DNA of 64,000 nt from Bacillus sp. N13C7. Its GTDB lineage: Bacteria > Bacillota > Bacilli > Bacillales > Bacillaceae. The notes under the pieces were generated by a model that did no database searches, was not told where the DNA came from, and saw only the letters and a program-made list of their open reading frames with translations. The first letter of the stretch is position 1. Every line of letters starts with the position of its first letter. Location: positions 30,742-94,741 of the forward strand of contig NZ_JALAMO010000010.1 in NCBI RefSeq assembly GCF_026790065.1, in the 5' to 3' direction. Shown here piece by piece: positions 7,901-16,590 of this stretch. The position numbers were made by a program, and so were the translations under genes.

Positions 7901-8488
7901 ATGCTTGGAAAAAAACAAGTCCTTGCGTCCATGCTTCTTATCCCTTTGCTTATGACTGGCTGCGGAATGGCCAACCAGGGTGAGGGCAGACGTGATAATT
8001 TAGAACCAGAAAATGTTAATTACCGCAATCCGGTGAACGATAATGGCACAAGAAATATTAACGATGCCAATAATAATCGTGACAATGTCGATAATAATGT
8101 AACTGACAATGTCAATAATAACAATAACGGCAACAACAACAACGGGAATGATAACCGTAAACTAGAAGTTGCTGACGATGCTGCCGACAAAATCACTGAA
8201 ATGAAAGAAGTAAAACATGCAAATGTAATTGTTGCCGGAAATCAAGCATATGTTGCAGTTGTATTAACAAATGGAAATAAAGAAGTTGGAAAAGACCTCA
8301 AAAAGAAAATTTCTGATAAAGTGAGAAACACTGATAAAAACATGGATAATGTTTATGTGTCTGCGAATCCGGACTTTGTAGACCGAATGCAGGGATATGG
8401 CGAGCGGATACAAAATGGCGATCCGATTGCTGGATTCTTTGATGAGTTCAGTGAAACTGTACAGCGTGTATTCCCGCAAGCTGAATAA
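7901..8488 (+). CDS. yhcN: Spore lipoprotein YhcN
   Basis: A 195-residue member of the YhcN/YlaJ sporulation lipoprotein family, found in the inner spore membrane. It has a signal peptide with lipobox LMTGC (Cys about 21), a long Asn/Asp-rich linker (about 45-86) and a globular C-terminal domain with the family pattern KVRNTDKNMDNVYVSANPDF (about 143-162). The start has AAAGGAGG at ideal spacing. In B. subtilis the family is forespore-expressed; I could not confirm a sigma-G promoter here. The Asn-rich linker is the kind of tract that varies in length between strains. Confidence 0.92.
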   Translation: MLGKKQVLASMLLIPLLMTGCGMANQGEGRRDNLEPENVNYRNPVNDNGTRNINDANNNRDNVDNNVTDNVNNNNNGNNNNGNDNRKLEVADDAADKITEMKEVKHANVIVAGNQAYVAVVLTNGNKEVGKDLKKKISDKVRNTDKNMDNVYVSANPDFVDRMQGYGERIQNGDPIAGFFDEFSETVQRVFPQAE

Positions 8489-8491
8489 ATG

Positions 8492-8522
8492 AAAAAAGCC
8501 GCATAATTTGTGCGGCTTTTTT
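8492..8522 (+). terminator. yhcN terminator
   Basis: AAAAAAGCCGCA/TGCGGCTTTTTT directly after the yhcN stop codon. Confidence 0.9.
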
Positions 8523-8608
8523 CTTTGCGTTAATGGCACACCGCGAACTCAGGCTGCATAAAGTAAAAATAAAAGGTACAAGACGGACCGGCTCAGGGAG
8601 GGAGACGT

Positions 8609-9583
8609 TTGCGGGATGGCATAGGAAAGCGTGCGGCATCCGCTCTATTCCTGTGCGGAGTCCTTGTGATGCTGGCTGTTAGTTCGGCCATCGTATCAAG
8701 CACGATGTATATCCTGTCTTTGCCAGGGCAGGCATCTGGTATAACAAAAGAACAAGTGACGAAGCACATGGAGAAAGAGTCAATCAAACAGGCCGATATT
8801 TATTACACTTCTAAGGAAAAGTCCTTACTGCCATTGACGAAAGAAACGCTTGAATATGCGGTCAGTATTAACCAGATTATGATTGGATATTCGAATCAGA
8901 AGCCTATTGATATTATTTTTTTTCCTAATGAAAAACAGATGGAGGCGTACTCCGGTTTACTGGATGTCGTCGGTTTTTATTCTGAAAGGGAGCAGCTGAT
9001 TGGATTATTGCCTGAAGAGAAAAAGAAACTTTTAGAAGGCGACGAAGTAGCGGTTTATTTGTACCAGAGGTTGTTGATTCATGAATACACACACCATGCG
9101 TTTCACCAGAAATTAAAGGAGCTGGAAGCAGATCCCGATGAGTTTCCGTTATGGTTTCATGAAGGGTTAAGTGAGTGGATCGCGAACTATGAATTGCTTA
9201 TAGATCCGATCACGTTTTCTGTCGTGCCCTTTGACCGTTTGCAGACAGATCAAGATTGGCAGAAAGCACGAGCTCAATATGACACTGACGTCTATATGCA
9301 AAGCTTTTATATGATCAATGAGCTGACTGACAAATACGGGAAAGGCATTATTTCAGAAATGATAAAGGAAACGGCAAAAAAAGGGGACTTTAAAAAAGGA
9401 TTTAAATCGGCAACAAAGGAAAGCCTTAATCAATTTGAAAAGGATTTTAAGAAAACATATGAAGAAAACAGTGAGGCATTGGATAGGATTTATCCAATGC
9501 CTTTGTTATTAATGAAGTCCTTGCTGTTGCTGTCCCATACCGCCTTGAGTTGGAGCCATTTGCCCTTGTGCCGGAGCAAATGA
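8609..9583 (+). CDS. Membrane-anchored HEXXH peptidase-like protein (yhcO/yhcP locus)
   Basis: A 324-residue protein with an N-terminal signal anchor (about 10-32) and a metallopeptidase-like domain: the zinc motif HEYTH (about 159-163) is followed about 25 residues later by HEGLSEW, giving the HEXXH...E pattern of 'peptidase MA' gluzincins. It is probably extracytoplasmic. Start is TTG 8609 with GGGAGGGAG six bases upstream. By position it is the yhcO/yhcP region of 168, where I recall two annotated ORFs; here a single frame spans it. The last 25 codons run antisense into yhcQ and past a hairpin at 9475-9501, so the C-terminal tail may be an extension of a shorter ancestral protein. Substrate unknown. 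Confidence 0.75.
   Translation: MRDGIGKRAASALFLCGVLVMLAVSSAIVSSTMYILSLPGQASGITKEQVTKHMEKESIKQADIYYTSKEKSLLPLTKETLEYAVSINQIMIGYSNQKPIDIIFFPNEKQMEAYSGLLDVVGFYSEREQLIGLLPEEKKKLLEGDEVAVYLYQRLLIHEYTHHAFHQKLKELEADPDEFPLWFHEGLSEWIANYELLIDPITFSVVPFDRLQTDQDWQKARAQYDTDVYMQSFYMINELTDKYGKGIISEMIKETAKKGDFKKGFKSATKESLNQFEKDFKKTYEENSEALDRIYPMPLLLMKSLLLLSHTALSWSHLPLCRSK
9475..9501. terminator. Hairpin at the convergent yhcO/yhcQ ends
   Basis: Perfect 11-base arms GGCATTGGATA/TATCCAATGCC with a 5-base loop, followed by TTTGTTATT. It lies inside the last codons of the plus-strand gene and just past the yhcQ stop, so it probably terminates yhcQ. Confidence 0.55.
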
Positions 9584-10165
9584 ATTTCTCAATTGTTCCA
9601 TATCCTGCGCATCTAGCTGAGGAACTTGGTAATAGCCGTGTTTGTTTTGGTATAGGAAAATTTCAAAAGCCATTTCAACATACTGCTGAATTTGCGCAGA
9701 CAGTACACGTCTTACGGCTGGGTTTGTCATTTCCAGAGAGGCCATTGTCAGCATGGAAGCCTGTGCTTTAATCGCGCAAAGCATTTGTCTGCTGATGATG
9801 CTGTCATCAATATCATTCATGGATTGAACAGGTTTTTTAGGCTGTGCCGGCTGCATGCCGTAAACAGTCTGGTTGTCTTCCTTCATCATATAAGTTGCTG
9901 TTTTTTGAGAAGGTTCGCTTCCTGTTTTGAAGCATTCAGCAGTTAAGTTATATTGAGACGTAATGAATTGATATTGACGATCAAGGATGTTTAATAATTC
10001 CTGATCCTTACAAAATTGTCTCAGCATCATAAACTGATCAAGCACAGTAAGTGTTCCGGAAAGTACCTCGTGCATATCAAACATTTCATGTCCGCCGTGG
10101 TTTTTATGCGGTTTGCCAGGGATGCCTTTGTTCATTTGAGATTGCTGCTGATTTAACTGATCCAA
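9509..10165 (-). CDS. yhcQ: Spore coat protein YhcQ (CotF-like)
   Basis: A 218-residue protein of the CotF-type coat family. The central helical region (about 30-180, including EVLSGTLTVLDQFMMLRQFCKDQELLNIL and DDSIISRQMLCAIKAQASM) matches the domain; both ends are rich in Gln, Gly and Pro. It has a good AGGAGG-type site in the complement just past 10165. Expected in the spore coat. Its 3' end overlaps the converging peptidase-like gene by 75 bases. Confidence 0.9.
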   Translation of the reverse strand: MDQLNQQQSQMNKGIPGKPHKNHGGHEMFDMHEVLSGTLTVLDQFMMLRQFCKDQELLNILDRQYQFITSQYNLTAECFKTGSEPSQKTATYMMKEDNQTVYGMQPAQPKKPVQSMNDIDDSIISRQMLCAIKAQASMLTMASLEMTNPAVRRVLSAQIQQYVEMAFEIFLYQNKHGYYQVPQLDAQDMEQLRNSFAPAQGQMAPTQGGMGQQQQGLH

Positions 10166-10300
10166 ACCGAATTCCTCCTTTTTTTTCAGATCATCTGTAT
10201 TTTGTGTCAGTCTGCCGCGTTTTATGCAGAAGACTGAAAGGAATTATATGCTGTCTGTCGAAATGATTAGCAGACAAAGTCGTTTATATTAGGAGGAAAA

Positions 10301-13300
10301 ATGATGAGGCGTATTCTGCATATTGTGCTGATCACGGTATTGATGTTCTTGAATGCGATGTACACGTGCGAAGCTGTAAAGGCAGCTGAACCGCAAAAGC
10401 CGATATCGGTTGATAAGGCGATACAGCAAAAAGAAGGACAGGCGCTTGTCGAAGGGTATGCTGTCGGCCAGGCTGTTTCCCCGCAGCATTATAAGCTGAC
10501 AAGCCCTTTTTCAAATAATTATAATGTTGCGCTGGCAGACAGCAAAAACGAGAGTTCGCCCGATCATATTCTCCCTGTGCAAGTCCCCTCCGCCTTCAGA
10601 AGCCAATTCGGGCTGCAAACCAATCCGCTTCTTCTTGGAAAAAAGATCACGGTTCAAGGAAAACTCGAAGATTACTTTAACACCACTGGACTTAAGAACG
10701 TTCAGTCAATGGTGTTAACAGATGGCACGCAAACTCCGCCGGCTGAAAAGCCAGTGACGATAAATGAAGCGCGGGGGCGGCTGAATGAGGAAGTCACAAT
10801 AAAAGGGATGGTTACTGCTGACCAAAGTGCGGTCGGAGGCGGGAAGCTGTCAACCTTTATGCAGGACGAAACCGGAGGCATTAACATTTATTCGCCTGCC
10901 CCTGAACAATTTCCCGAATTAAAAGAAGGTATGGATGTCACGGTGACAGGGAAAATCACAACATACCAAGGGCTGACAGAGATCGTTCCAAACTCATCAG
11001 GCATCAAGATCAACCAGTCAAATCAACCTCTCCCCGCTCCTAAACATTCAACAATCAATGAACTGGTTAACAGCAGTCTAGGTGATCAGTATGAAGGCTG
11101 CCTTGTAACACTAAAAGCGTTTGTTTCTTCAATCCCAAATTCGCCTGCCGGCGGCGGTTACAATGTTACGATAATTGATGAAGACCATCATGCGATGACT
11201 CTCCGGATTATGAATGAAACAGGGATAATAGACGAACTTGATAAGGGAAAATGGTATGAATTTACCGGTGTGTTGAGCAGATACCAGTCCTTTCAGCTGC
11301 TTCCGCGAAAATCGTCTGATATGAAGCCTCTTGAAGAACAGCCAGCTCCTCCATCTGCGGAGGGTGAGTATAAAGGTGTTGTTGATCGGGTTGTTGACGG
11401 AGATACCATTCATCTCAAATCTCCGGTTCTTGGAACGACAAAAATCCGGTTTGTAAATGTAGATACACCTGAAACATACCACACACCAAAAAATGAAGCA
11501 GACGAAAATCAATTAAGATTTGGCAAAAAAGCATCTGATTATTTAAATACGGTTCTGTCCCCAGGAGATAAAATTACGGTTAAGGTCGGAAGGGAAGCAA
11601 AGGACAGCTATGGCAGACTTCTCGGACAGGTCATAACCGAGTCGGGTTTAAACGTGAACTTAGAGCTTGTGAAAAATGGCTATGCTCCGACGTACTTTAT
11701 TTGGCCAGTTGACAATGAAAAGGATTATCAGCAGTTTCAGTCTGCTGTAGCGACTGCGAAAAAAGATCAAAAAGGAATTTGGAATGAAGAAGATCCCCTC
11801 ATGGAAATGCCGTTTGAATTTAGAGCCAGAGAGCAGGGGAAAGGCCTGACAAGATATGTGGGAGACTCATCAAATAAAACATACGTGCAGCCGGCAGAAT
11901 GGAAACAGGTAGCTGTGGAAAACAGAATTTTCTTCGCCTCATCAAGTGAAGCGGAGGACGCAGGATATCATAAGAGGCAAACGGCCCCTCAACAACATGT
12001 GCCGCTTCGAATTCTTAGCATGAATGATCTGCATGGCAAGATCGATCAGCAGTATGAGCTTGATCTTGATGGAGACGGTACTGCAGATGGCATCTTTGGG
12101 CGGATGGACTATGCGGCCGCTTACTTGAAAGAAAAAAAGGCCGAAAAGAAAAACACACTGATTGTGCATGCGGGAGATATGATCGGAGGCAGCTCTCCAG
12201 TTTCATCCCTTCTTCAAGATGAACCGACTGTAGAACTCATGGAGGATATCGGATTTGATGTCGGAACTGTCGGCAACCACGAGTTCGATGAAGGTACGGA
12301 TGAACTGCTGAGGATCCTAAATGGCGGAGATCACCCGAAAGGCACAAGCGGATATCATGGACAGAACTTTCCCCTTGTATGCGCCAATTGTAAAATGAAA
12401 TCGACCGGAGAGCCTTTTTTGCCGGCATATGACATCATAAACGTGGAGGGCATACCCGTTGCTTTTATCGGGGTTGTCACCCAGTCGGCAGCTGGCATGG
12501 TCATGCCTGGCGGAATAAAAAACATCGAGTTTACAGATGAGGTGACAGCAGTAAATGAGGCGGCCGAAGAGCTAAAGAAAAAAGGCGTGAAAGCCATCGC
12601 AGTTCTCGCACATATGTCAGCCGAACAAAATGGCACCGCAATTACCGGTGAATCTGCAGATCTTGCCAATAAAACAGATTCTGAAATTGATGTGATTTTT
12701 GCAGCGCACAATCATAAGGTTGTTAACGGTGAAGTGAATGGAAAACTGATTGTTCAGGCATTTGAATATGGAAAAGCGATAGGTGTTGTTGATGTAGAGA
12801 TCGATAAAACAACTAAAGACATCGTTAAAAAGTCAGCAGAAATCGAATATGTCGATCAAAGCAAAATAGAACCAGATCCCGGCGCGGCAGCCATATTAAA
12901 GAAATACCAAACGCTTGCTGAACCGATTATCAGCGAGGTTGTCGGCGAAGCGGCTGTTGATATGGAAGGCGGGTACTCGAATGACGGCGATACACCTCTT
13001 GGAAACCTGATTGCGGATGGCATGCGAGCGGCCATGAAAACTGATTTTGCCCTTATGAATGGAGGCGGAATACGGGAAGCGCTGAAGAAAGGCCCCATTA
13101 CGTGGGGAGATCTTTACAATATCCAGCCGTTCGGAAATGTGTTAACGAAGCTTGAGATTAAAGGAAAAGACTTACGAGAGATTATCAATGCGCAAATCTC
13201 GCCGGTTTTTGGGCCTGATTACAGCATAAGCGGTTTTACGTATACTTGGGATAAAGAAACCGGAAAAGCTGTCGAGCTGAGAATGGCAGATGGCACCGAG

Positions 13301-13873
13301 ATTGAGCCCGATGCCACATATACACTGACCGTCAACAATTTTATGGCGACGGCGACAGGAACCAAATATCAGCCAATCGGACTGCTTGGGAAAAATCCGG
13401 TGACAGGCCCTGAGGATTTGGACGCGACCGTTGAGTACGTGAAAAGCTTTGATGAGCCAATTGCTTATACAAAAGAGGGAAGAATTCAGCTGGCAAAAGC
13501 CGGTGACAATGAAGACCCAGTAACAGAAGAGCCTGGAGATGATCCGGCGACGGAGCAGCCGGTTAAAGAGGATCCAGAGCCCGGGGAAGACCAGACTGAT
13601 ATAAAAGAGACTCCGGGTACTGTGCCGGTTCATCAGCTGACGCCTTCAGACATTTTGAAATTAGGCGAATTACCGAGTGATGAAAAAAATGCTGACATTT
13701 CCGGCAAGATCAGCACATTGCCTTTACAAAACGAGACTGCAGAAAACGGGTCTGATCATCAGCTTCCAGATACATCAGCGGGCTACTATAACATTATGGT
13801 GATCGGTGCGGCGGTGACGCTGTCCGGTACTTATCTATATGTCAGAAGAAAAAGGAGCGCCTCCAGAACGTGA
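10301..13873 (+). CDS. yhcR: Wall-anchored nuclease/5'-nucleotidase YhcR
   Basis: A 1190-residue secreted enzyme that degrades extracellular DNA/RNA and dephosphorylates nucleotides. Order: signal peptide (1-29); OB-fold-type repeats (about 40-345, with two TxNEAR/STINEL modules); thermonuclease domain (about 355-500, VVDGDTIHLK and RFVNVDTPET); calcineurin-like phosphoesterase (about 567-830, MNDLHGKI and GNHEFDEG); 5'-nucleotidase C-terminal domain (about 880-1060); acidic Pro/Glu linker; and a sorting signal LPDTS (L1155) with hydrophobic stretch and RRKR tail. LPDTS is the class-D-type signal recognised by YhcS. It is slightly shorter than the about 1217 residues I recall for 168. Start ATG has AGGAGG 4 bases upstream of it. 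Its stop overlaps yhcS. Confidence 0.95.
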   Translation: MMRRILHIVLITVLMFLNAMYTCEAVKAAEPQKPISVDKAIQQKEGQALVEGYAVGQAVSPQHYKLTSPFSNNYNVALADSKNESSPDHILPVQVPSAFRSQFGLQTNPLLLGKKITVQGKLEDYFNTTGLKNVQSMVLTDGTQTPPAEKPVTINEARGRLNEEVTIKGMVTADQSAVGGGKLSTFMQDETGGINIYSPAPEQFPELKEGMDVTVTGKITTYQGLTEIVPNSSGIKINQSNQPLPAPKHSTINELVNSSLGDQYEGCLVTLKAFVSSIPNSPAGGGYNVTIIDEDHHAMTLRIMNETGIIDELDKGKWYEFTGVLSRYQSFQLLPRKSSDMKPLEEQPAPPSAEGEYKGVVDRVVDGDTIHLKSPVLGTTKIRFVNVDTPETYHTPKNEADENQLRFGKKASDYLNTVLSPGDKITVKVGREAKDSYGRLLGQVITESGLNVNLELVKNGYAPTYFIWPVDNEKDYQQFQSAVATAKKDQKGIWNEEDPLMEMPFEFRAREQGKGLTRYVGDSSNKTYVQPAEWKQVAVENRIFFASSSEAEDAGYHKRQTAPQQHVPLRILSMNDLHGKIDQQYELDLDGDGTADGIFGRMDYAAAYLKEKKAEKKNTLIVHAGDMIGGSSPVSSLLQDEPTVELMEDIGFDVGTVGNHEFDEGTDELLRILNGGDHPKGTSGYHGQNFPLVCANCKMKSTGEPFLPAYDIINVEGIPVAFIGVVTQSAAGMVMPGGIKNIEFTDEVTAVNEAAEELKKKGVKAIAVLAHMSAEQNGTAITGESADLANKTDSEIDVIFAAHNHKVVNGEVNGKLIVQAFEYGKAIGVVDVEIDKTTKDIVKKSAEIEYVDQSKIEPDPGAAAILKKYQTLAEPIISEVVGEAAVDMEGGYSNDGDTPLGNLIADGMRAAMKTDFALMNGGGIREALKKGPITWGDLYNIQPFGNVLTKLEIKGKDLREIINAQISPVFGPDYSISGFTYTWDKETGKAVELRMADGTEIEPDATYTLTVNNFMATATGTKYQPIGLLGKNPVTGPEDLDATVEYVKSFDEPIAYTKEGRIQLAKAGDNEDPVTEEPGDDPATEQPVKEDPEPGEDQTDIKETPGTVPVHQLTPSDILKLGELPSDEKNADISGKISTLPLQNETAENGSDHQLPDTSAGYYNIMVIGAAVTLSGTYLYVRRKRSASRT

Positions 13874-14463
13874 AAAAGGTTATTCCACTCGTCATCATTG
13901 CAGCCGGGCTTTTAATCACAGGCTTTGGGGGCTACAAATTGATCGATACGAATATGAAGACTGAACAAACATTAAAAGAAGCAAAACTGGCGGCTGAAAA
14001 GCCCCAGGAAGCTTCGGCTGCGAAAAAAAGCGCAGATCAAGCAAAGAAAGCATCATTTCAGCCTGAGACAGGCCAAGCCAGCGGCATTTTGGAAATACCG
14101 AAAATCAACGCAGAGCTTCCGATCGTGGAGGGCACAGATGCAGATGATTTAGAAAAAGGGGTCGGACATTACAAGGACAGCTATTATCCTGATGAAAACG
14201 GACAAATTGTGCTGTCGGGACATCGGGATACCGTGTTTCGCCGGACGGGAGAGCTGGAAAAGGGGGACCGGCTTCGTATTCTGCTGTCATATGGAGATTT
14301 CACATATGAAATTGTAAAAACAAAGATTGTTGATAAAGATGACACTTCCATCATTACGCTTCAGCATGAGAAGGAAGAACTCATACTGACGACCTGCTAT
14401 CCGTTTTCATATGTGGGCAATGCTCCGAAGCGCTATATTATATACGGAGAACGAGTGACTTAA
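13870..14463 (+). CDS. yhcS: Class D sortase YhcS (SrtD)
   Basis: A 197-residue membrane transpeptidase that cleaves sorting signals and joins surface proteins to the cell wall. It has an N-terminal membrane anchor (about 5-22), a Lys/Ala-rich stalk (about 35-60) and the sortase barrel with catalytic His118 (SGHRDT), Cys176 (TTCYP) and Arg188 (KRYII). The GTG start overlaps the yhcR stop in GTGA, so the two are translationally coupled, matching the known role of YhcS in anchoring YhcR. Confidence 0.95.
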   Translation: MKKVIPLVIIAAGLLITGFGGYKLIDTNMKTEQTLKEAKLAAEKPQEASAAKKSADQAKKASFQPETGQASGILEIPKINAELPIVEGTDADDLEKGVGHYKDSYYPDENGQIVLSGHRDTVFRRTGELEKGDRLRILLSYGDFTYEIVKTKIVDKDDTSIITLQHEKEELILTTCYPFSYVGNAPKRYIIYGERVT

Positions 14464-14497
14464 AAAAGCCGCAGGCAGTGCCTGCGGCTTGTCTTTA
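14463..14497. terminator. Bidirectional terminator between yhcS and yhcT
   Basis: AAAAGCCGCAGGCA/TGCCTGCGGCTT right after the yhcS stop; it reaches the yhcT stop on the other strand. Confidence 0.85.
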
Positions 14498-15403
14498 TGA
14501 GAAATATGCGTGGCAAAGGCTTTCTAAATCAGCTGGGAAAGGAGCTTCAGCAACAATGAGCTCGCCTGTTATCGGGTGAACCGCTTGTACTTTTTTTGCG
14601 TGCAGCGCCTGCCTGTTTAGCAGCTTGCTTCCCCCTCCGTAAAGTGAGTCTCCTGTTAGCGGATGGCCGATGCTCGCCATATGGACACGAATTTGGTGCG
14701 TTCTGCCTGTTTCTAGCTCTAATTCAACGAGCGACAGCCGCTCTTTCGTATTGCTGGCAATCACCTTGAAATGAGTGACGGCTGTTTGCCCGCCTGGTGA
14801 AACCCGGCGTCTTGTCGGGTGTGATCGGTCTCTGCCGATCGGTGAATCAATTGTTCCTTTTTTCATTTTAAGCTTTCCTTCAGCAATGGCCGTATATGTA
14901 CGCTTCAGCGTCTTTTTTTCTAACTGCTGGTCTAAGATGGCGTGTGCCAAACGATGCTTGGCAAAAACGACTGCGCCAGATGTATCCTGATCAAGTCGAT
15001 GGACGTGGCGCACCTTGCATGCTTCGCCATTCACCTGATAATGGTAGGCAATCAAATTAGCCAGTGTGCCGGTTTGCCCATCCTCATTCGGATGTGTCGC
15101 TATGCCAGCGGGTTTATTGACGATGAGCATGTGACTGTCCTCAAATAAAATATCAAGCTCTCCATACTCCGGAATGACGGAAGATTCTTCAATTTCCTGA
15201 AGATCAATGAAGACGCGGTCTCCCTTTTTTAGAATGACGTTGGTAATGACGGATTCGTGATTGACCTTTATCTGATGGTTGGTTACCCAAGCTTGGATCA
15301 CGGGTTTAGAGGCTTTGAGTGCTGTTTTCAATACAGAAAACAGCCATTGTCCATCCTGTTTGTCATTGATGAGGAACTCAAGCCCTCTGCCTTTTTGTTT
15401 CAT
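14495..15403 (-). CDS. yhcT: RluD-family RNA pseudouridine synthase YhcT
   Basis: A 302-residue pseudouridine synthase of the RluA/RluD family. It has an N-terminal S4-like RNA-binding region (about 10-75) and the catalytic motif HRLDQDTSG (about 132-140), in which the aspartate after RL is the nucleophile; the family motifs IGRDRSHPTRR and ELETGRTHQIRVHMASIGHP are intact. The start ATG has AAAGGAGCC upstream. RNA target unknown. Confidence 0.93.
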   Translation of the reverse strand: MKQKGRGLEFLINDKQDGQWLFSVLKTALKASKPVIQAWVTNHQIKVNHESVITNVILKKGDRVFIDLQEIEESSVIPEYGELDILFEDSHMLIVNKPAGIATHPNEDGQTGTLANLIAYHYQVNGEACKVRHVHRLDQDTSGAVVFAKHRLAHAILDQQLEKKTLKRTYTAIAEGKLKMKKGTIDSPIGRDRSHPTRRRVSPGGQTAVTHFKVIASNTKERLSLVELELETGRTHQIRVHMASIGHPLTGDSLYGGGSKLLNRQALHAKKVQAVHPITGELIVAEAPFPADLESLCHAYFS

Positions 15404-15513
15404 GTCAAATGGCTCCTTTTCGAAGCGAAAGTCCGTTGTTTCTCATAGGAAACACTTACCTTAGCTTTCGAGTTTTTTTCTGTGCTATTCTTGATTAAGA
15501 CTTAGGATATTCG

Positions 15514-15909
15514 ATGGCAAGAAAGGTGATTGACGTGAGAATTGTGAACGCAGCAACTGCAGAACAGGAGAGCTTTATCAAGGAGCTGTCAATGGAGCTT
15601 TTCCATGATGTATTTCCTCTTTATTTCTCCGAACTGGATATTCAGCGCTTTAAAAAGAAAGGCGTTCTGTCTTTAAATAACCATTATTACCAAGGAACTT
15701 TAAAAGAAGCGTTTCAAATTATGGCTTGTCTGCAAATGATACATATTATCCTGACAAAGCCTTCGCCGCACTTTGATGTGAGTGATCAGGCGATTTTTGA
15801 GAAAAACAGCAAGATGCTGAATGATTTCGGAATTTATTTTCCGTTTGCTTTTTCTGACTTTCAATTGAAATCCAACAAAGCCTTTTTCGGTCACAGAAGG
15901 CTGATATAA
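15514..15909 (+). CDS. yhcU: YhcU, DUF5365-type protein
   Basis: A 131-residue soluble protein of unknown function, mostly helical, with no membrane segment or catalytic motif I recognise. Two starts are possible: ATG 15514 (131 residues, the length I recall for YhcU) and GTG 15535 (124 residues), which has a better site, GAAAGGTGA, six bases upstream. It stands alone between the divergent yhcT and a short terminator-like hairpin AGAGCTTTTCC/GGAAAAGCTCT at 15920-15949. Confidence 0.8.
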   Translation: MARKVIDVRIVNAATAEQESFIKELSMELFHDVFPLYFSELDIQRFKKKGVLSLNNHYYQGTLKEAFQIMACLQMIHIILTKPSPHFDVSDQAIFEKNSKMLNDFGIYFPFAFSDFQLKSNKAFFGHRRLI

Positions 15910-15919
15910 TCCGGCTGCA

Positions 15920-15951
15920 AGAGCTTTTCCATTTTCAGAAAAGCTCTTTTA
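15920..15951 (+). terminator. yhcU terminator
   Basis: AAGAGCTTTTCCATTTTCAG pairs back with GAAAAGCTCTT and ends in TTTT. Confidence 0.7.
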
Positions 15952-16046
15952 TGCATCAGGGAAATCATATCATAAAACCTTTCCTCTAACTCCCTTTTTA
16001 ATCGGCACGTGTCTGAACATACTAATGTTTGAAAGGGGTGCTGACA

Positions 16047-16469
16047 ATGAGTTCAGTAAAAGATACAATGACAACGCAGGTGGCAACCGTTTCACCGAAT
16101 CAAACGATTCAGGAAGCGGCTTCTCTCATGAAACAGCATAACGTCGGGGTGATTCCCGTTGTAGAGCAAGGTGCTTTAAAAGGAATGCTGACTGACCGTG
16201 ACATTGCATTAAGAACTACAGCTCAGGGCCGAGATGGCCAGACACCCGTTTCAGAAGTGATGTCAACAGACCTCGTATCAGGAAATCCTAATATGAGTCT
16301 GGAAGACGCGTCGCAGCTGATGGCCCAGCACCAAATCCGCCGCCTTCCTATTGTAGATCAAAACAATCTAGTCGGGATCGTTGCGCTTGGAGACCTGGCA
16401 GTCAATCAGATGTCGAACGAGTCTGCTGGAGAAGCACTGACAAACATTTCTCATCAAAACATTCATTAA
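16047..16469 (+). CDS. yhcV: Tandem CBS-domain protein YhcV
   Basis: A 140-residue protein made of two CBS domains (about 8-60 and 72-125), a Bateman module binding adenine nucleotides. Motifs such as GVIPVVEQGALKGMLTDRDIA and IRRLPIVDQNNLVGIVALGDLA are clear. Start at ATG 16047 with GAAAGGGGTG upstream; this gives the length I recall for YhcV. No partner enzyme is fused or adjacent. General-stress regulation has been suggested for small CBS proteins; I see no clear sigma-B box. Confidence 0.9.
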   Translation: MSSVKDTMTTQVATVSPNQTIQEAASLMKQHNVGVIPVVEQGALKGMLTDRDIALRTTAQGRDGQTPVSEVMSTDLVSGNPNMSLEDASQLMAQHQIRRLPIVDQNNLVGIVALGDLAVNQMSNESAGEALTNISHQNIH

Positions 16470-16506
16470 TAAGAAAGAGCTTGCTGCGTGCAGGCTCTTT
16501 CTTCAC
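16470..16506 (+). terminator. yhcV terminator
   Basis: AAGAAAGAGC(TT)...GCTCTTTCTT hairpin about 16470-16503 with a short T run. Confidence 0.7.
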
Positions 16507-16521
16507 ATAACCCCTTACTTT

Positions 16522-16550
16522 TTGAAAGCAGGCACGTTTAGGGGTATAGT
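16522..16550 (+). promoter_or_regulatory. yhcW-yhcX promoter
   Basis: TTGAAA (16522-16527), a 17-base spacer and TATAGT (16545-16550): a good sigma-A promoter, 40 bases ahead of the yhcW GTG. Confidence 0.65.
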
Positions 16551-16590
16551 TATACATATGTCTCAATTCGGACTAAAGGAGTTGTACGCA

